Assembly: GCF_019679475.1 (NCBI RefSeq)
Contig: NZ_JAIEZP010000001.1
Coordinates: 2,728,001-2,792,000 of the forward strand
Length of the DNA stretch: 64,000 nt
Source: Hyphomonas sediminis
GTDB taxonomy: Bacteria; Pseudomonadota; Alphaproteobacteria; Caulobacterales; Hyphomonadaceae
Direction: 5' to 3'
This document shows, piece after piece, positions 24,236-33,289 of this stretch. The notes beneath the pieces are model-generated. The model worked only from the letters and a program-made list of their open reading frames with translations. It did not search any database and was not told the DNA's origin. Made by a program: the position numbers and the translations under genes. Position 1 is the first letter of the stretch. Each line of letters begins with the position of its first letter.

Positions 24236-26644
24236 ATGCTTTTCCGAACCATTTTTGCGGCTGCCTTTGCTGCTATCGCCCTGTTTTGTCTGACCACCCT
24301 GCAAACTGCGGAAGCGCGCGCCCCACGGGAGGACCCTGCCGAGATGACCGATGCTCCGCGCCTGACCCTGGAACGCCTTTATGCCTCGCCTGCCCTCTCC
24401 GGCCCGGCGCCGCGGGGGGTGAAGTTCTCGCCCGATGGCGGACGGGTGACCCTGCTGCGCCCGCGCGAGGACGATCACAGCCGGTTTGACCTGTGGCAGT
24501 TCATCGTGGCGACGGGCGAGTTGTCGATGCTGGTGGATTCCGACCTGCTGGACCCGGCGGACACTGAGCTTTCGGAAGAGGAAAAAGCCCTGCGCGAGCG
24601 CAAGCGCATCGCCAGCGTGCGCGGCATTGCCGACTATAGCTGGGGCGACGCGACGAGCGTGATCGTTCCGGCGGGCGGCGACATCTACCTCGTGGACGTG
24701 GCGCCGAGCGCGGCCTATGCGCCCGGCGCGAAGACCAAGCCGAAAAAGCCCGTGGTGACGCGGATTACCGAGACGGACGCCTTTGAATACGACATCAAGG
24801 TTTCGCCCCGAGGCCGGTTTGTCAGCTTCATCCGCGATGGGGCAGTGTTTGCGTGGGACCGCGAAGAGAAGACAGAAATCCAGATCAGCCCGGACGCGCG
24901 CCCTGACGCCGCCGTGAGCTATGGCGTGGCCGAGTTCGTGGCGCAGGAGGAGATGAGCCGTTACACCGGATATTGGTGGAGCACGGACGAGCGCTATGTG
25001 GCGTTTACCGAAGTGGACGAGAGCGGCGTGGACATTATCCCGCGCTTTGACATTGCCGCAGACAAGGTGACCGTGATCGACCAGCGTTATCCGCGCGCGG
25101 GACGGCCGAATGCGAAAGTGGCGCTGCATGTGCGCGACCTGAAAGACAAGCGCACGGACCGCATCACCGAAGTTGGCCCCGACGATTACCTGGCCCGCGT
25201 GAACTGGGCGCATGGCAGCCTTTGGTTCCAGACCGTGAACCGCGAGCAGACCGAAATCCGCTATAACCGCACCGATGGGAAGCCCTGGCGCGTCTGGTCT
25301 CCGTTTACGGAAGAACAGAAGAACTGGGTGAACCTGTCGAACGATTTCCTGGCCCTGCCCGATGGCGGCATCCTGCTGACGCATGAACTGGACGGATACC
25401 GCCACATCTATTGGCGCAATGCCGAGACGGGCGAGATGCGGCAGGTGACCCGTGGCGCATGGGTGGTGGATGCGTTGGCAGGGTATGACGCCAACAGCGG
25501 GACGATCTATTTCACGGGCTCTGTGGAAACGCCGCTGGAGAAGCATCTCTACGCCGTTTCGCTTGGCTGGACCGGTGCGGAAGTCGAGGAAAAAGGCGCT
25601 AAACGCCTTCCGGACTCCGCCTGCGTGGATACGACGCCGCGTTCAGCCGCCATGCGGCTTTCCTGCCCTGAGCCCAAACGCATAACGACCGAAGGCGGAA
25701 GCTGGTCCATCGCCATGAGCCCGGACGCTCAAAGCTATGCGGGCACATTCTCCTCCCCCACCCAACCGCCGCAGACAGGGCTTTACAAGGCGGATGGCAG
25801 CCGCATTGCCTGGATCAACGAAAACGCGCTGAATGCCAGCCATCCGTATGCGCCTTATCTGGCGGCACATACCGTACCGGAATTCGGCACGCTGGCCGCT
25901 GAAGACGGGCAGACGCTTTACTACTCGATCCAGAAGCCGCCGGGATTTGACCCGGCGAAGAAATACCCGGTGATCGTTTCGGTCTATGGCGGGCCGCATG
26001 TGCAGCGGGTGGCCAATGACTGGCGGCCGCTGACCGACCAGTTCTACACCCATCAGGGGTATATCGTGTTCCGGCTGGACAATCGCGGCACATGGAACCG
26101 GGGCAAGCAGTTTGAGGATGTGATCTTCAAACAGACCGGCGGGCCGGAAGTGCGCGACCAGCTGGCGGGCGTAGCGTGGCTGAAGGCACAGCCTTTCGTG
26201 GACGCGGGCCGCGTCGTGATCGAGGGCTGGAGCTATGGCGGATACATGACGCTGATGACACTGGGCCAGGCGCCGGAGGGCACGTTTGCCGCCGCGATGG
26301 CCGGGGCGCCGGTGACCGATTGGGCGCTGTATGACACCTTCTATACCGAGCGTTACATGCGCACGCCGCAGGACAATCCGGAGGGCTACCACGCCTCTTC
26401 CGTGTTTGCGCATGTGGAGGGGCTGAAAGGCCCGCTGCTGCTGCTGCACGGGATGGCGGACGACAATGTGACCTTCGACAACACGACCCGCCTGATGGCC
26501 GAGTTGCAGAAGATGGGCCGCGTGTTCGAGCTGATGACCTATCCCGGCCAGCGGCATGGCATTCAGGGCGAAGCGCTGCAGGTTCACCTGATGCGCACAC
26601 GGATGGACTTCCTGAAACGGCACCTGAAGGAGACGACCGAGTGA
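24236..26644 (+). CDS. Periplasmic S9B dipeptidyl-peptidase IV-type serine peptidase
   Basis: The 802-residue protein has a signal peptide (about residues 1-29) and a beta-propeller domain. The propeller carries the Glu pair that anchors the substrate N-terminus (QEEMSRYTGYWWS, about 238-250). A C-terminal alpha/beta hydrolase domain has the triad Ser666 (GWSYGGY), Asp742 (HGMADDN) and His774 (QRHGI). DPP-IV enzymes remove X-Pro or X-Ala dipeptides from peptides. It is followed, with a 4-bp GTGA overlap, by a nudix gene. Marine heterotrophs often carry several such peptidases for peptide scavenging. Confidence 0.94.
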   Translation: MLFRTIFAAAFAAIALFCLTTLQTAEARAPREDPAEMTDAPRLTLERLYASPALSGPAPRGVKFSPDGGRVTLLRPREDDHSRFDLWQFIVATGELSMLVDSDLLDPADTELSEEEKALRERKRIASVRGIADYSWGDATSVIVPAGGDIYLVDVAPSAAYAPGAKTKPKKPVVTRITETDAFEYDIKVSPRGRFVSFIRDGAVFAWDREEKTEIQISPDARPDAAVSYGVAEFVAQEEMSRYTGYWWSTDERYVAFTEVDESGVDIIPRFDIAADKVTVIDQRYPRAGRPNAKVALHVRDLKDKRTDRITEVGPDDYLARVNWAHGSLWFQTVNREQTEIRYNRTDGKPWRVWSPFTEEQKNWVNLSNDFLALPDGGILLTHELDGYRHIYWRNAETGEMRQVTRGAWVVDALAGYDANSGTIYFTGSVETPLEKHLYAVSLGWTGAEVEEKGAKRLPDSACVDTTPRSAAMRLSCPEPKRITTEGGSWSIAMSPDAQSYAGTFSSPTQPPQTGLYKADGSRIAWINENALNASHPYAPYLAAHTVPEFGTLAAEDGQTLYYSIQKPPGFDPAKKYPVIVSVYGGPHVQRVANDWRPLTDQFYTHQGYIVFRLDNRGTWNRGKQFEDVIFKQTGGPEVRDQLAGVAWLKAQPFVDAGRVVIEGWSYGGYMTLMTLGQAPEGTFAAAMAGAPVTDWALYDTFYTERYMRTPQDNPEGYHASSVFAHVEGLKGPLLLLHGMADDNVTFDNTTRLMAELQKMGRVFELMTYPGQRHGIQGEALQVHLMRTRMDFLKRHLKETTE

Positions 26645-27210
26645 CGATCAAGCCCTGGACGATCCTTTCTTCAAAGCAGGTGTTGCGGGACGGCTTCATG
26701 GGCCTGCGAACCGATCGCTGCCAGCGGGAGGATGGGCATATTGTCGAGGCCTATCATGTGACCGAGCTGACCGACTGGGTGACCGTGATCCCGGTGACGG
26801 CGGCAGGGAATGTCGTGCTGGGGCGCGAATATCGCCATGCTGCGCAGGTGGTGATGGTGGGCCTGCCGGGCGGCGTTTCGGACCCGCACGAGAAGAACTG
26901 GGCCGATGTTGGCGCGCGGGAGCTGCGCGAAGAGACCGGCTATGTGCCGAGTGAAATGGTGTGGGTCGGCACCTGCTATCCCAACCCGGCAACCCAGAAC
27001 AACAAGATGCATTTCTACCTGGCGCTGGGCTGCACGCAGGACGCGGGCCAGGAACTGGACCCCAACGAAGATATTGAAGTCCTCGAAATGCCGTACCGGG
27101 AGTTTCTCGACTATGGCCAGATGGACGTGCAACATGCGCTGCATGCCGCCGGGCTGTTCTATGCCGAGCGCCACTTCCTGAAACATCCCCATCTTCGCCC
27201 CAAGGAGTAA
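26641..27210 (+). CDS. Nudix hydrolase
   Basis: The 189-residue protein contains a nudix box reading G-G-V-S-D-P-H-E, then eight residues, then RELREETGYV (about residues 78-104). The canonical spacing between the Glu and the RE pair is seven, so there is one extra residue. The REL.EE metal-binding core is intact. ADP-ribose or sugar-nucleotide pyrophosphatases have this size and an N-terminal strand-rich dimerisation part (VEAYHVTELTDWVTVIPVT), so that is the likeliest activity. It begins with GTG overlapping the peptidase stop by 4 bp and is followed 5 bp later by a DUF1330-like gene. Confidence 0.9.
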   Translation: MTIKPWTILSSKQVLRDGFMGLRTDRCQREDGHIVEAYHVTELTDWVTVIPVTAAGNVVLGREYRHAAQVVMVGLPGGVSDPHEKNWADVGARELREETGYVPSEMVWVGTCYPNPATQNNKMHFYLALGCTQDAGQELDPNEDIEVLEMPYREFLDYGQMDVQHALHAAGLFYAERHFLKHPHLRPKE

Positions 27211-27215
27211 GCCCC

Positions 27216-27638
27216 ATGCCTGCCTTCCAGCCGACCGCCGATCAGTTCCGCGCCTTTCGCGATGATCCCCATGACGGGCCGGTGGCACAGGTGAACATCC
27301 TGAAGTTCAGGGTGAAGGCGGCGTATCGCCCCGAAGACCCGGAGCATGGCGAGGCGATCAGCGGGCGCGACGCTTATATGCGCTATTCGGAAGCGTTTAC
27401 GGCGGCGGCGGCAGAGGTGGGCGGGACGACACTGCTGCTGGCCGATACGGAGCGGTTTTTCATTGGCGGCGGGGACTGGGACGCTGTGCTGGTGAACCAC
27501 TTCCCCAACCGGCAGGCCTTTATCGCGACGCTGAACCACAAAGATTACAAGGATATGGCGCGCCACCGCGAGGCGGGCCTGCTGTGCCAGGAACTGATCG
27601 TGACGCGGCCGACCTGGGTGAATGGCGAAAAGCTCTGA
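27216..27638 (+). CDS. DUF1330-like dimeric alpha/beta-barrel protein
   Basis: The 140-residue protein looks like the DUF1330/ferredoxin-like family. Features are PVAQVNILKFR as the first strand, a central helix (GRDAYMRYSEAFTAAAAEVGG), WDAVLVNHFPNRQAFIATL as the next strand-helix unit and a final EALLCQ-type helix with HKDYKDMARHREAGL. The function of the family is unknown. AAGGAG precedes the ATG and the gene follows the nudix gene closely, so the three genes from 24236 probably form one transcript. Confidence 0.8.
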   Translation: MPAFQPTADQFRAFRDDPHDGPVAQVNILKFRVKAAYRPEDPEHGEAISGRDAYMRYSEAFTAAAAEVGGTTLLLADTERFFIGGGDWDAVLVNHFPNRQAFIATLNHKDYKDMARHREAGLLCQELIVTRPTWVNGEKL

Positions 27639-27758
27639 CGCCCCCCACCCCCGTGACAGACCCTCTCGAGTGTGATGAGTATTGCGGCACGATCGCTGAC
27701 AATACCCTGCCGGAACAAGATCGCGAGACGATCCGGCAGAGGCATCTGGGAGGAAAGC

Positions 27759-28754
27759 ATGAGCGGATATGAAGTCTACGGAGCATTGGGATCGCCTTAT
27801 TCGCTGAAGGTGCGGGCGGCGATGCGGGCAAAGCGCCTGCGCCATAGCTGGACCGGGATGACGGGCGAGGAACGCGCAGTCGTGATGCCGAACGTGAAGG
27901 CGCAGGTGATCCCCGTAATCCGGCGGCCCGATGGCAGCTGGACGAACGATTCCACGCCTTTCCTACTTTCCATCGAGCATGAGGGGCGCGCGCTGGTGCC
28001 CCAGGATCCGGCGCTGCGCTTCGTGTGCCTGCTGCTGGAGGACATGGCGGACGAATGGTTCATGAAGGCGATGTTCCATTATCGCTGGTTCTATGAGGCC
28101 GATCAGGAATGGTGTGCCAACTGGCTGATGTATGACTCGATGCCGAACGCGGGCCGCGAGAAGGTGGAGCAGAATGCGGCGGTGATCCGTGCCCGGCAGA
28201 TTTCGCGCATGGCGCTGGTGGGGTGCACGCCGGAGACGGCGCCGCTGATCGAGGCGAGCTGGAAACGCAGCTGCCTGGCGCTGCAGGAGATGGCGCTGGG
28301 GCCGGCGCGCTACCTGTTTGGCGACCGCGCTTCGCTGGCCGACCTTGCCTTTTATGGGCAGCTCAAGGTGATGAGCTATGACCCGACGCCGATGGCCTGG
28401 CAGCGCGAGGCTGTGCCTTACCTCTATCGCTGGCTGGACCATGCCGATGACGCCAGCGGCGCGGGCGGCGACTGGATGGACCGGAATACCGCGCTGGCGA
28501 GCCCGGCGATTACCCAGTTGCTGGCACAGGCGGGCGACACCTACCTGCCCTTCCTGCTGGCCAATGCGAAGGCGATTGAGGCGGAGGCGGAAACCTTCTC
28601 CCTCAGCATTGAAGGTGGGCGCTATGAGCAGGGCGTGTTCAAATATCAGGTGAAGTGTCTTGCGGGGCTGCGCGAGGAGTGGCAGCGGCTGGACGAGACC
28701 ACACGCGCCGGGCTGGCGCGGATTATCGGACCCGGAGCGGACATACTTGGCTGA
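27759..28754 (+). CDS. Large GST-fold protein
   Basis: The 331-residue protein starts with a GST-like thioredoxin domain (YEVYGALGSPYSLKVRAAMRAK, then VKAQVIPVIRRPDGSW with the cis-Pro, and a modified ES segment NDSTPFLL). A long helical C-terminal domain contains FGDRASLADLAFYGQLKV. It is about 100 residues longer than a normal GST; the excess is a C-terminal part of unknown role. I chose the ATG at 27759 because GGGAGGAAAGC precedes it; the reading frame extends upstream to 27672 without a site. It overlaps the PLP-enzyme gene by 8 bp, which couples the two. Confidence 0.82.
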   Translation: MSGYEVYGALGSPYSLKVRAAMRAKRLRHSWTGMTGEERAVVMPNVKAQVIPVIRRPDGSWTNDSTPFLLSIEHEGRALVPQDPALRFVCLLLEDMADEWFMKAMFHYRWFYEADQEWCANWLMYDSMPNAGREKVEQNAAVIRARQISRMALVGCTPETAPLIEASWKRSCLALQEMALGPARYLFGDRASLADLAFYGQLKVMSYDPTPMAWQREAVPYLYRWLDHADDASGAGGDWMDRNTALASPAITQLLAQAGDTYLPFLLANAKAIEAEAETFSLSIEGGRYEQGVFKYQVKCLAGLREEWQRLDETTRAGLARIIGPGADILG

Positions 28755-29868
28755 CGAACTCTCCCCCATCTCGCGCCTGCTGCATCGGCGGGGCGAAAGC
28801 CTGCAGAAGGGCGACCCGGTTGCCCTGCCCATCGTGGCCTCGACGACCTTCCACCTGCCGGGCGACCCGCAGGCGAGCCATGTGTATGGCCGCTATGGCA
28901 ACCCGACCGTGGAGGAAGTGGAGGCAGAGATCGGCCTGCTTGAGAATGCCGAAGCGATCCTGTTCCCCTCCGGCATGGCGGCGATTGCGGCGCTGTTCTA
29001 CGCACACCTGAAACCGGGCGACCGGGTGCTGGTGCATGCGGACGGCTATTATAATGCCCGCGCGCTGCTGGAGGCGTATTTCGCGCCGCAGGGCATCGAC
29101 ATTGCCGCCTGCCCGACAGCGACGATGGCGCAGGCCGATCTGACCGGCGTAAAGCTGGTGCTGGCGGAGACGCCTTCCAATCCGGGGCTGGAGGTTTGCG
29201 ATCTTGCTGCGCTGGCGCAAAACGCCAAGGTGGCCGGGGCGCTGCTGGCGGTGGACAACACGACGGCGACACCGCTGTGCCAGCGCCCGCTGGACCTGGG
29301 CGCCGACTTTACCGTGATGGCCGACACCAAGGCGATGGCGGGCCATTCCGACATTCTGGCCGGGCATGTGGCGAGCCGCGACCCAGCCCTTCTGGCGCCG
29401 GTGAAGACCTGGCGGCGGCTGGGCGGGGCGATCTGCAGCCCGTTTGACGCCTATCTGCTGCACCGGGGCCTGGCGACACTGGAGCTGCGCGTGGCGCGGG
29501 CGAATGCGAATGCGCTGGCGGTGGCCAATGCGCTGGCGGGCGTGAGGGGCGTGAGCGGACTGCGCTATCCAGGACTGGCGACGGACCTGGCGCATGGCGT
29601 TGCGCGCAAGCAGATGAACGGGTACGGACCGATTGTCAGCTTTTGCCTGCCTAGCCGGGCGCTGGCCGAGCAATTCATTGCCGACCATCCGCTGCTGACA
29701 CCCGCGACCAGTTTTGGCGGCGTGCATGCGGCGGCGGAATGCCGGGTGCGCTGGGGGGACAAGGTGCCGGAGGGATTCATCCGGATGGCGTGCGGAATTG
29801 AGCCGGTGGCCGACTTCACCGCCGCAACGCTGCGCACGCTGGACAGGTTGAACCTTCACGGCGCTTAG
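28747..29868 (+). CDS. Cys/Met-metabolism PLP-dependent enzyme (cystathionine gamma-synthase/lyase family)
   Basis: The 373-residue protein has the fold-type I Cys/Met PLP enzyme pattern: an N-terminal HxR-type QKGDPVALPIVASTTF, YGRYGNPTVEEVEAEI (cofactor-phosphate Tyr/Arg region), FPSGMAAIAAL, LAVDNTTATP with the pyridine-contacting Asp, and the Schiff-base Lys195 in ADTKAMAGHSD. The start is probably TTG at 28747: a GGAG lies 9 bases upstream and the family N-terminus begins there, inside the end of the GST-like gene. Candidate activities are cystathionine gamma-synthase, beta-lyase or O-acylhomoserine sulfhydrylase; the sequence alone does not decide. Confidence 0.88.
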   Translation: MADELSPISRLLHRRGESLQKGDPVALPIVASTTFHLPGDPQASHVYGRYGNPTVEEVEAEIGLLENAEAILFPSGMAAIAALFYAHLKPGDRVLVHADGYYNARALLEAYFAPQGIDIAACPTATMAQADLTGVKLVLAETPSNPGLEVCDLAALAQNAKVAGALLAVDNTTATPLCQRPLDLGADFTVMADTKAMAGHSDILAGHVASRDPALLAPVKTWRRLGGAICSPFDAYLLHRGLATLELRVARANANALAVANALAGVRGVSGLRYPGLATDLAHGVARKQMNGYGPIVSFCLPSRALAEQFIADHPLLTPATSFGGVHAAAECRVRWGDKVPEGFIRMACGIEPVADFTAATLRTLDRLNLHGA

Positions 29869-29934
29869 GGGTTAGCCACACCTGCCCCATAGGGCTATGG
29901 TGCCATAAGATTCGACGATTGCGGGGGACCGGTG

Positions 29935-31968
29935 ATGCGCCGTTTCAGTATAGTTCTTTTGTTCATCGTGCTGGCGGGCGCCGCCTATGGCTGGTTTGCC
30001 CTGCGCAAGCCGCCCAAGCCGATGGAAATGTCCGAACCTGTCCGCATACACCAGGGCGTGGTGATCGGCGGGCTGGACCGCGAGAACCCTGACATCATTG
30101 TTTTCAATGGCATCCCCTACGCCACCGCGCGCCGCTGGAGCCCACCTTCTGCCCCGCCGCAATGGGGCGCCATTGCGCGCGACACCCGCGAGTATGGCCC
30201 TGAATGCCTGCAGAGCCGGGCGAGTGCGGATGGGTTCATCGGCAGCATCCTCGAAGGCGTCGGCATGTCCGGCTTCGAGCAGATGATGGCGAAGATTGCC
30301 ATCTCGCTGCAAAAGCCGCCGCCGGAGTCGGAAGACTGCCTGAGCCTCAACATCCGGACGGGAAATCTGGGCGGGAACGCCCTCCAGCCGGTGATGGTGT
30401 GGATCCATGGCGGATCGCACCAGTTCGGTTCCGGCTCGCAAGCGATCTATCAAGCCAACGGCCTCGTCGAAAAAGGCGTCGTGCTGGTGACCATCAACTA
30501 TCGGCTTGGCGCGTTCGGTTACCTCGCCCACCCGGCGCTGACCGAAGAGGCCGGCACCTCGGGCAATTATGGCCTGATGGACCAGGTGTCTGCGCTCAAC
30601 TGGGTGCGCGAGAACGTCGCCGTGTTCGGCGGCGACCCGAACAATGTGACCGTATTCGGAGAGAGCGCGGGCGCCCAGTCCATCACCGAACTGATGGCGA
30701 CGCCGATGTCCGAAGGGCTGTTCCACAAGGCGATCCTGCAGAGCGGGGCGAGCACATACAATGCGCTGCACCTGAAGCGCTCGGCCATTCCAGGCGTCAA
30801 AAGCGCCGAAGAAACCGGCATTGAGTTCCTGTCGACACTTGTTCCGCACACGGCGCGAGCGGCCGATCTTCGGGCAATCTCTGCCTCTGCCATTATTGCG
30901 CGCGCAGAGGCCCGCCCCGATCTGACACCCTATTTCCTACCTGTTGTCGACGGCAGGATCCTGCCCCGGTCAATCGGCGCAGCGTTCCGCGATGGCGAAA
31001 CGCCCGCCGTGCCGATGATTGCGGGGTACAATGCCGATGAAGGCAGCCTGTTCTACCCGGCGATCCACTCCCCCACCGTTCTGCGCCCCGGCATTGCCGG
31101 CACGCTGCCGGAGCGGGAAGCGGCGATGGCGGGTGTGTTCGGCCTCAACCCGGCCAAGGCGCTGCAGGCGCTGTACGGGATGAATACCGAGGAAAGCTGG
31201 GACAAGGGCGCGACCGACATGCTGGGCGACGACATGTTCGGCGTGCACATGCGCTTTGTGGGCCACAGGAATGTTGAAGGGGGCGCGCCGACCTACCTTT
31301 ACCAATTCACCCGCGTGCCGCCCTCGCCCAACCAGACGATCGGCGCGTTCCATGCCGCCGAAATCCCCTTCGTGTTCAACAGCCACCTGCCCGGCCTCAA
31401 AGTGACGCCGAACGATCTGACGCTGACCGAAGCAATGATGACCTATTGGACGAACTTTGCGCGGACCGGTGACCCGAACGGGACAGGTGTGCCGGAATGG
31501 CCGAGCTATTCGCTGGACCGGGATGTGTGGCTCGACCTGAACCATTCCATCCGGGTGATCGAGGGCCTGCGGGCGCGCAAGCTGGACATTCTGGAAGAAA
31601 CGCTGCTGCAGCGGATCACGCAGATGTCCGGGCCGCGCCAGGTGCTGGATTTGCCCGAACCAGTGGCGGCGGATGAGCGAGCCCTGACGGACACGGCACC
31701 GACGCCGATCAAACAGGGTTTACCCAAAGCAGCGAGCGCCGCCCCTCCGGCAGCAACGCCCATGGCCGCACCGAGAATGGAAACACCCATTGTTCGCACG
31801 CCTCAGCCCGAGCCGCAGCCGCAGCCGCAGCCGCAGCCACAAGAAGAGCTTCCAGCCCCTATCCTGCGGCCACTGAACCCGCCTGCGCCTGCAGTGGAAC
31901 CGGCCACTTCTGCAGCAGATAATGCAGAACCGCAGCCTGATCCGATCACCCCCTCAGCCGATGAGTAG
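29935..31968 (+). CDS. Type B carboxylesterase with membrane anchor and Pro/Gln-rich tail
   Basis: The 677-residue protein has an N-terminal hydrophobic signal anchor (about residues 5-22) and a complete type B carboxylesterase domain. The triad is Ser244 (GESAGAQ), Glu369 (NADEGS) and His473 (FHAAE), and the EDCLSLNI motif is also present. Family proteins are normally 500-550 residues. Here about 110 extra residues form a low-complexity Pro/Ala/Gln-rich C-terminus that includes a (Pro-Gln)n run near residues 625-635. The ATG at 29935 is immediately preceded by an in-frame GTG. The last 15 bp overlap the convergent msrC-type gene. Confidence 0.9.
   Translation: MRRFSIVLLFIVLAGAAYGWFALRKPPKPMEMSEPVRIHQGVVIGGLDRENPDIIVFNGIPYATARRWSPPSAPPQWGAIARDTREYGPECLQSRASADGFIGSILEGVGMSGFEQMMAKIAISLQKPPPESEDCLSLNIRTGNLGGNALQPVMVWIHGGSHQFGSGSQAIYQANGLVEKGVVLVTINYRLGAFGYLAHPALTEEAGTSGNYGLMDQVSALNWVRENVAVFGGDPNNVTVFGESAGAQSITELMATPMSEGLFHKAILQSGASTYNALHLKRSAIPGVKSAEETGIEFLSTLVPHTARAADLRAISASAIIARAEARPDLTPYFLPVVDGRILPRSIGAAFRDGETPAVPMIAGYNADEGSLFYPAIHSPTVLRPGIAGTLPEREAAMAGVFGLNPAKALQALYGMNTEESWDKGATDMLGDDMFGVHMRFVGHRNVEGGAPTYLYQFTRVPPSPNQTIGAFHAAEIPFVFNSHLPGLKVTPNDLTLTEAMMTYWTNFARTGDPNGTGVPEWPSYSLDRDVWLDLNHSIRVIEGLRARKLDILEETLLQRITQMSGPRQVLDLPEPVAADERALTDTAPTPIKQGLPKAASAAPPAATPMAAPRMETPIVRTPQPEPQPQPQPQPQEELPAPILRPLNPPAPAVEPATSAADNAEPQPDPITPSADE
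31813..31838 (+). repeat. CCGCAG hexanucleotide microsatellite
   Basis: Four and a third tandem copies of CCGCAG lie inside the esterase tail and encode Pro-Gln dipeptides. Copy-number changes would lengthen or shorten the linker without shifting frame. Confidence 0.75.
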
Positions 31969-32421
31969 GCTTTCGCAGATTGCGACGAGGCCGGCCTGAT
32001 CGACTTCGTCAAAGGCGTCGTAGCTGGTCGAGTCCACGTCCAGCACGGCTGCGAGCGAACCATCGGCGCGAAAAACCGGCACGACAATCTCGGAGTTTGA
32101 CGCCGCATCGCAGGCAATGTGGCCGGGAAATTCATGCACATCCGGAACGATGATCGGTTCCCGCGTTGCCGCCACATGGCCGCAAACGCCCTTGCCAAAG
32201 GGGATACGCAAGCAGCCAAGCGTGCCCTGATAGGGGCCGACCACGAGCTCTTGCGGCTTGAGCGGATCGACGAGGTAAAACCCGGTCCAGAAAAAGCGCG
32301 GTGTGAACGCCTGTGCCAGGAGGCAGGCCGCCGTCGCATAGCGGGCGGTTTCCGAGGTTTCACCCGAAACAACGCAATCAATCTCTTCCTTGAGCTGGCG
32401 GTAGGTTTCAGCCTTGTCCAT
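31954..32421 (-). CDS. msrC: Free methionine-(R)-sulfoxide reductase (GAF domain)
   Basis: The 155-residue GAF-domain enzyme reduces free methionine-R-sulfoxide. The three redox cysteines are present as Cys70 (GTLGCLRI), Cys80 (GKGVCG) and Cys104 (HIACD), with the same spacings (10 and 24) as Cys84/94/118 of the E. coli enzyme. FWTGFYLV and SNSEIVVPVF are family motifs. I chose the ATG at 32421, which has GAAGGA 7 bases upstream; the frame is open to 32442. It converges on the esterase gene with a 15-bp overlap. Confidence 0.95.
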   Translation of the reverse strand: MDKAETYRQLKEEIDCVVSGETSETARYATAACLLAQAFTPRFFWTGFYLVDPLKPQELVVGPYQGTLGCLRIPFGKGVCGHVAATREPIIVPDVHEFPGHIACDAASNSEIVVPVFRADGSLAAVLDVDSTSYDAFDEVDQAGLVAICESLLIG

Positions 32422-32724
32422 GTCGCATCCTTCAGCAGTCATCGCGAAACGCCGTAGAATAGGATCCCGACAGGCTTGTCCATTCCCGGATATCAGAGCC
32501 TCATACGGAATGATCAGCGCCGGTCTCGTCTTGCCGCAGCTTTTACACTTTCGGCCCGCATTGGCACAATAAGGCCGCTAAAACCGCCTGTTTGGGCAAT
32601 GAATTCGTTCAAATTCACGCAAATTCGATTCCCGAATGAGGCGAATATTCAGAACTACGTATTATAGCTGGCTGGTGTCACGGTGGCTCAGACGCATACC
32701 GTGTCGGTGGCGGAGCTAGAGTAA
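32422..32724. other. Intergenic region, presumed promoter of the sugar-nucleotide operon
   Basis: This 303-bp stretch separates msrC from the divergently transcribed polysaccharide genes. It contains three tandem 10-bp units with AATTC (32601-32630), which would lie on one helix face, and an AT-rich TACGTATTATAGC some 75 bp before the first start codon that could hold a -10 element. No open reading frame in it looks real. Confidence 0.35.
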
Positions 32725-33201
32725 ATGCCCATTTCAGACAGCGTCCAGCTCAAGGGTCAGGTGACTATTCACCACCCCAACCTGGTGAATCTCTACGGCT
32801 GTGCCGTTGGAGATGGATCGCGCATCGGTGCTTTTGTGGAGATCCAGAAGGGCGCCGAGATTGGCGAACGCTGCAAGATCTCCTCACACACCTTCATCTG
32901 TGAAGGCGTGACGATTGAAGACGAAGTGTTCGTGGGACACGGCGTCATGTTTACGAACGACAAGTTTCCGCGGGCGACCAACCCGGATGGGTCTGCCCAG
33001 TCCGAGGCGGACTGGAAGCTGGAGCTGACGCGCGTGAAACGTCGCGCCTCGATCGGCTCCAATGCGACCATCATGTGCGGCATCACCATCGGCGAAGGCG
33101 CACTGATTGCTGCGGGCGCTGTCGTGACCAGAAATGTTCCAGATTTTGCAATCGTGGCCGGCGTTCCGGCAAAGGTGATTGGCGATGCGACCGGCAAGTA
33201 A
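32725..33201 (+). CDS. Hexapeptide-repeat N-acetyltransferase, WbpD-like
   Basis: The 158-residue left-handed beta-helix protein has successive hexapeptide repeats (GCAVGDGSRIGAFVEIQKGA, ISSHTFICEGVTIEDEVFVG, SIGSNATIMCGITIGEGALIAAGAVVT) and the C-terminal AGVPAKVIGDA hairpin. It closely resembles WbpD, which acetylates the 3-amino group of UDP-GlcNAc(3NH2)A. It is the first gene of a run that continues with WbpB-like and WbpE-like genes, which supports this role. The extended NDKFPRATNPDGS loop is also seen in WbpD-type enzymes. Confidence 0.85.
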   Translation: MPISDSVQLKGQVTIHHPNLVNLYGCAVGDGSRIGAFVEIQKGAEIGERCKISSHTFICEGVTIEDEVFVGHGVMFTNDKFPRATNPDGSAQSEADWKLELTRVKRRASIGSNATIMCGITIGEGALIAAGAVVTRNVPDFAIVAGVPAKVIGDATGK

Positions 33202-33289
33202 ACCCCTGACGAAATCCAAACCCGCGACACGAAAATGCGCCGCCGCGGAGACTGCCACCTCTTCAGGAAAGACCCAAAAGGGCCCCAAA

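Noticed and set aside
31954-31968. Convergent 3' overlaps (also 6550-6563 and 51178-51185) as a regulatory device
   Set aside because: They are short, and overlaps of this size are common in compact genomes; nothing suggests more than gene packing.
32476-32667. 63-residue open frame in the msrC-polysaccharide intergenic region
   Set aside because: It has no ribosome-binding site, no codon bias like its neighbours and no recognisable feature.
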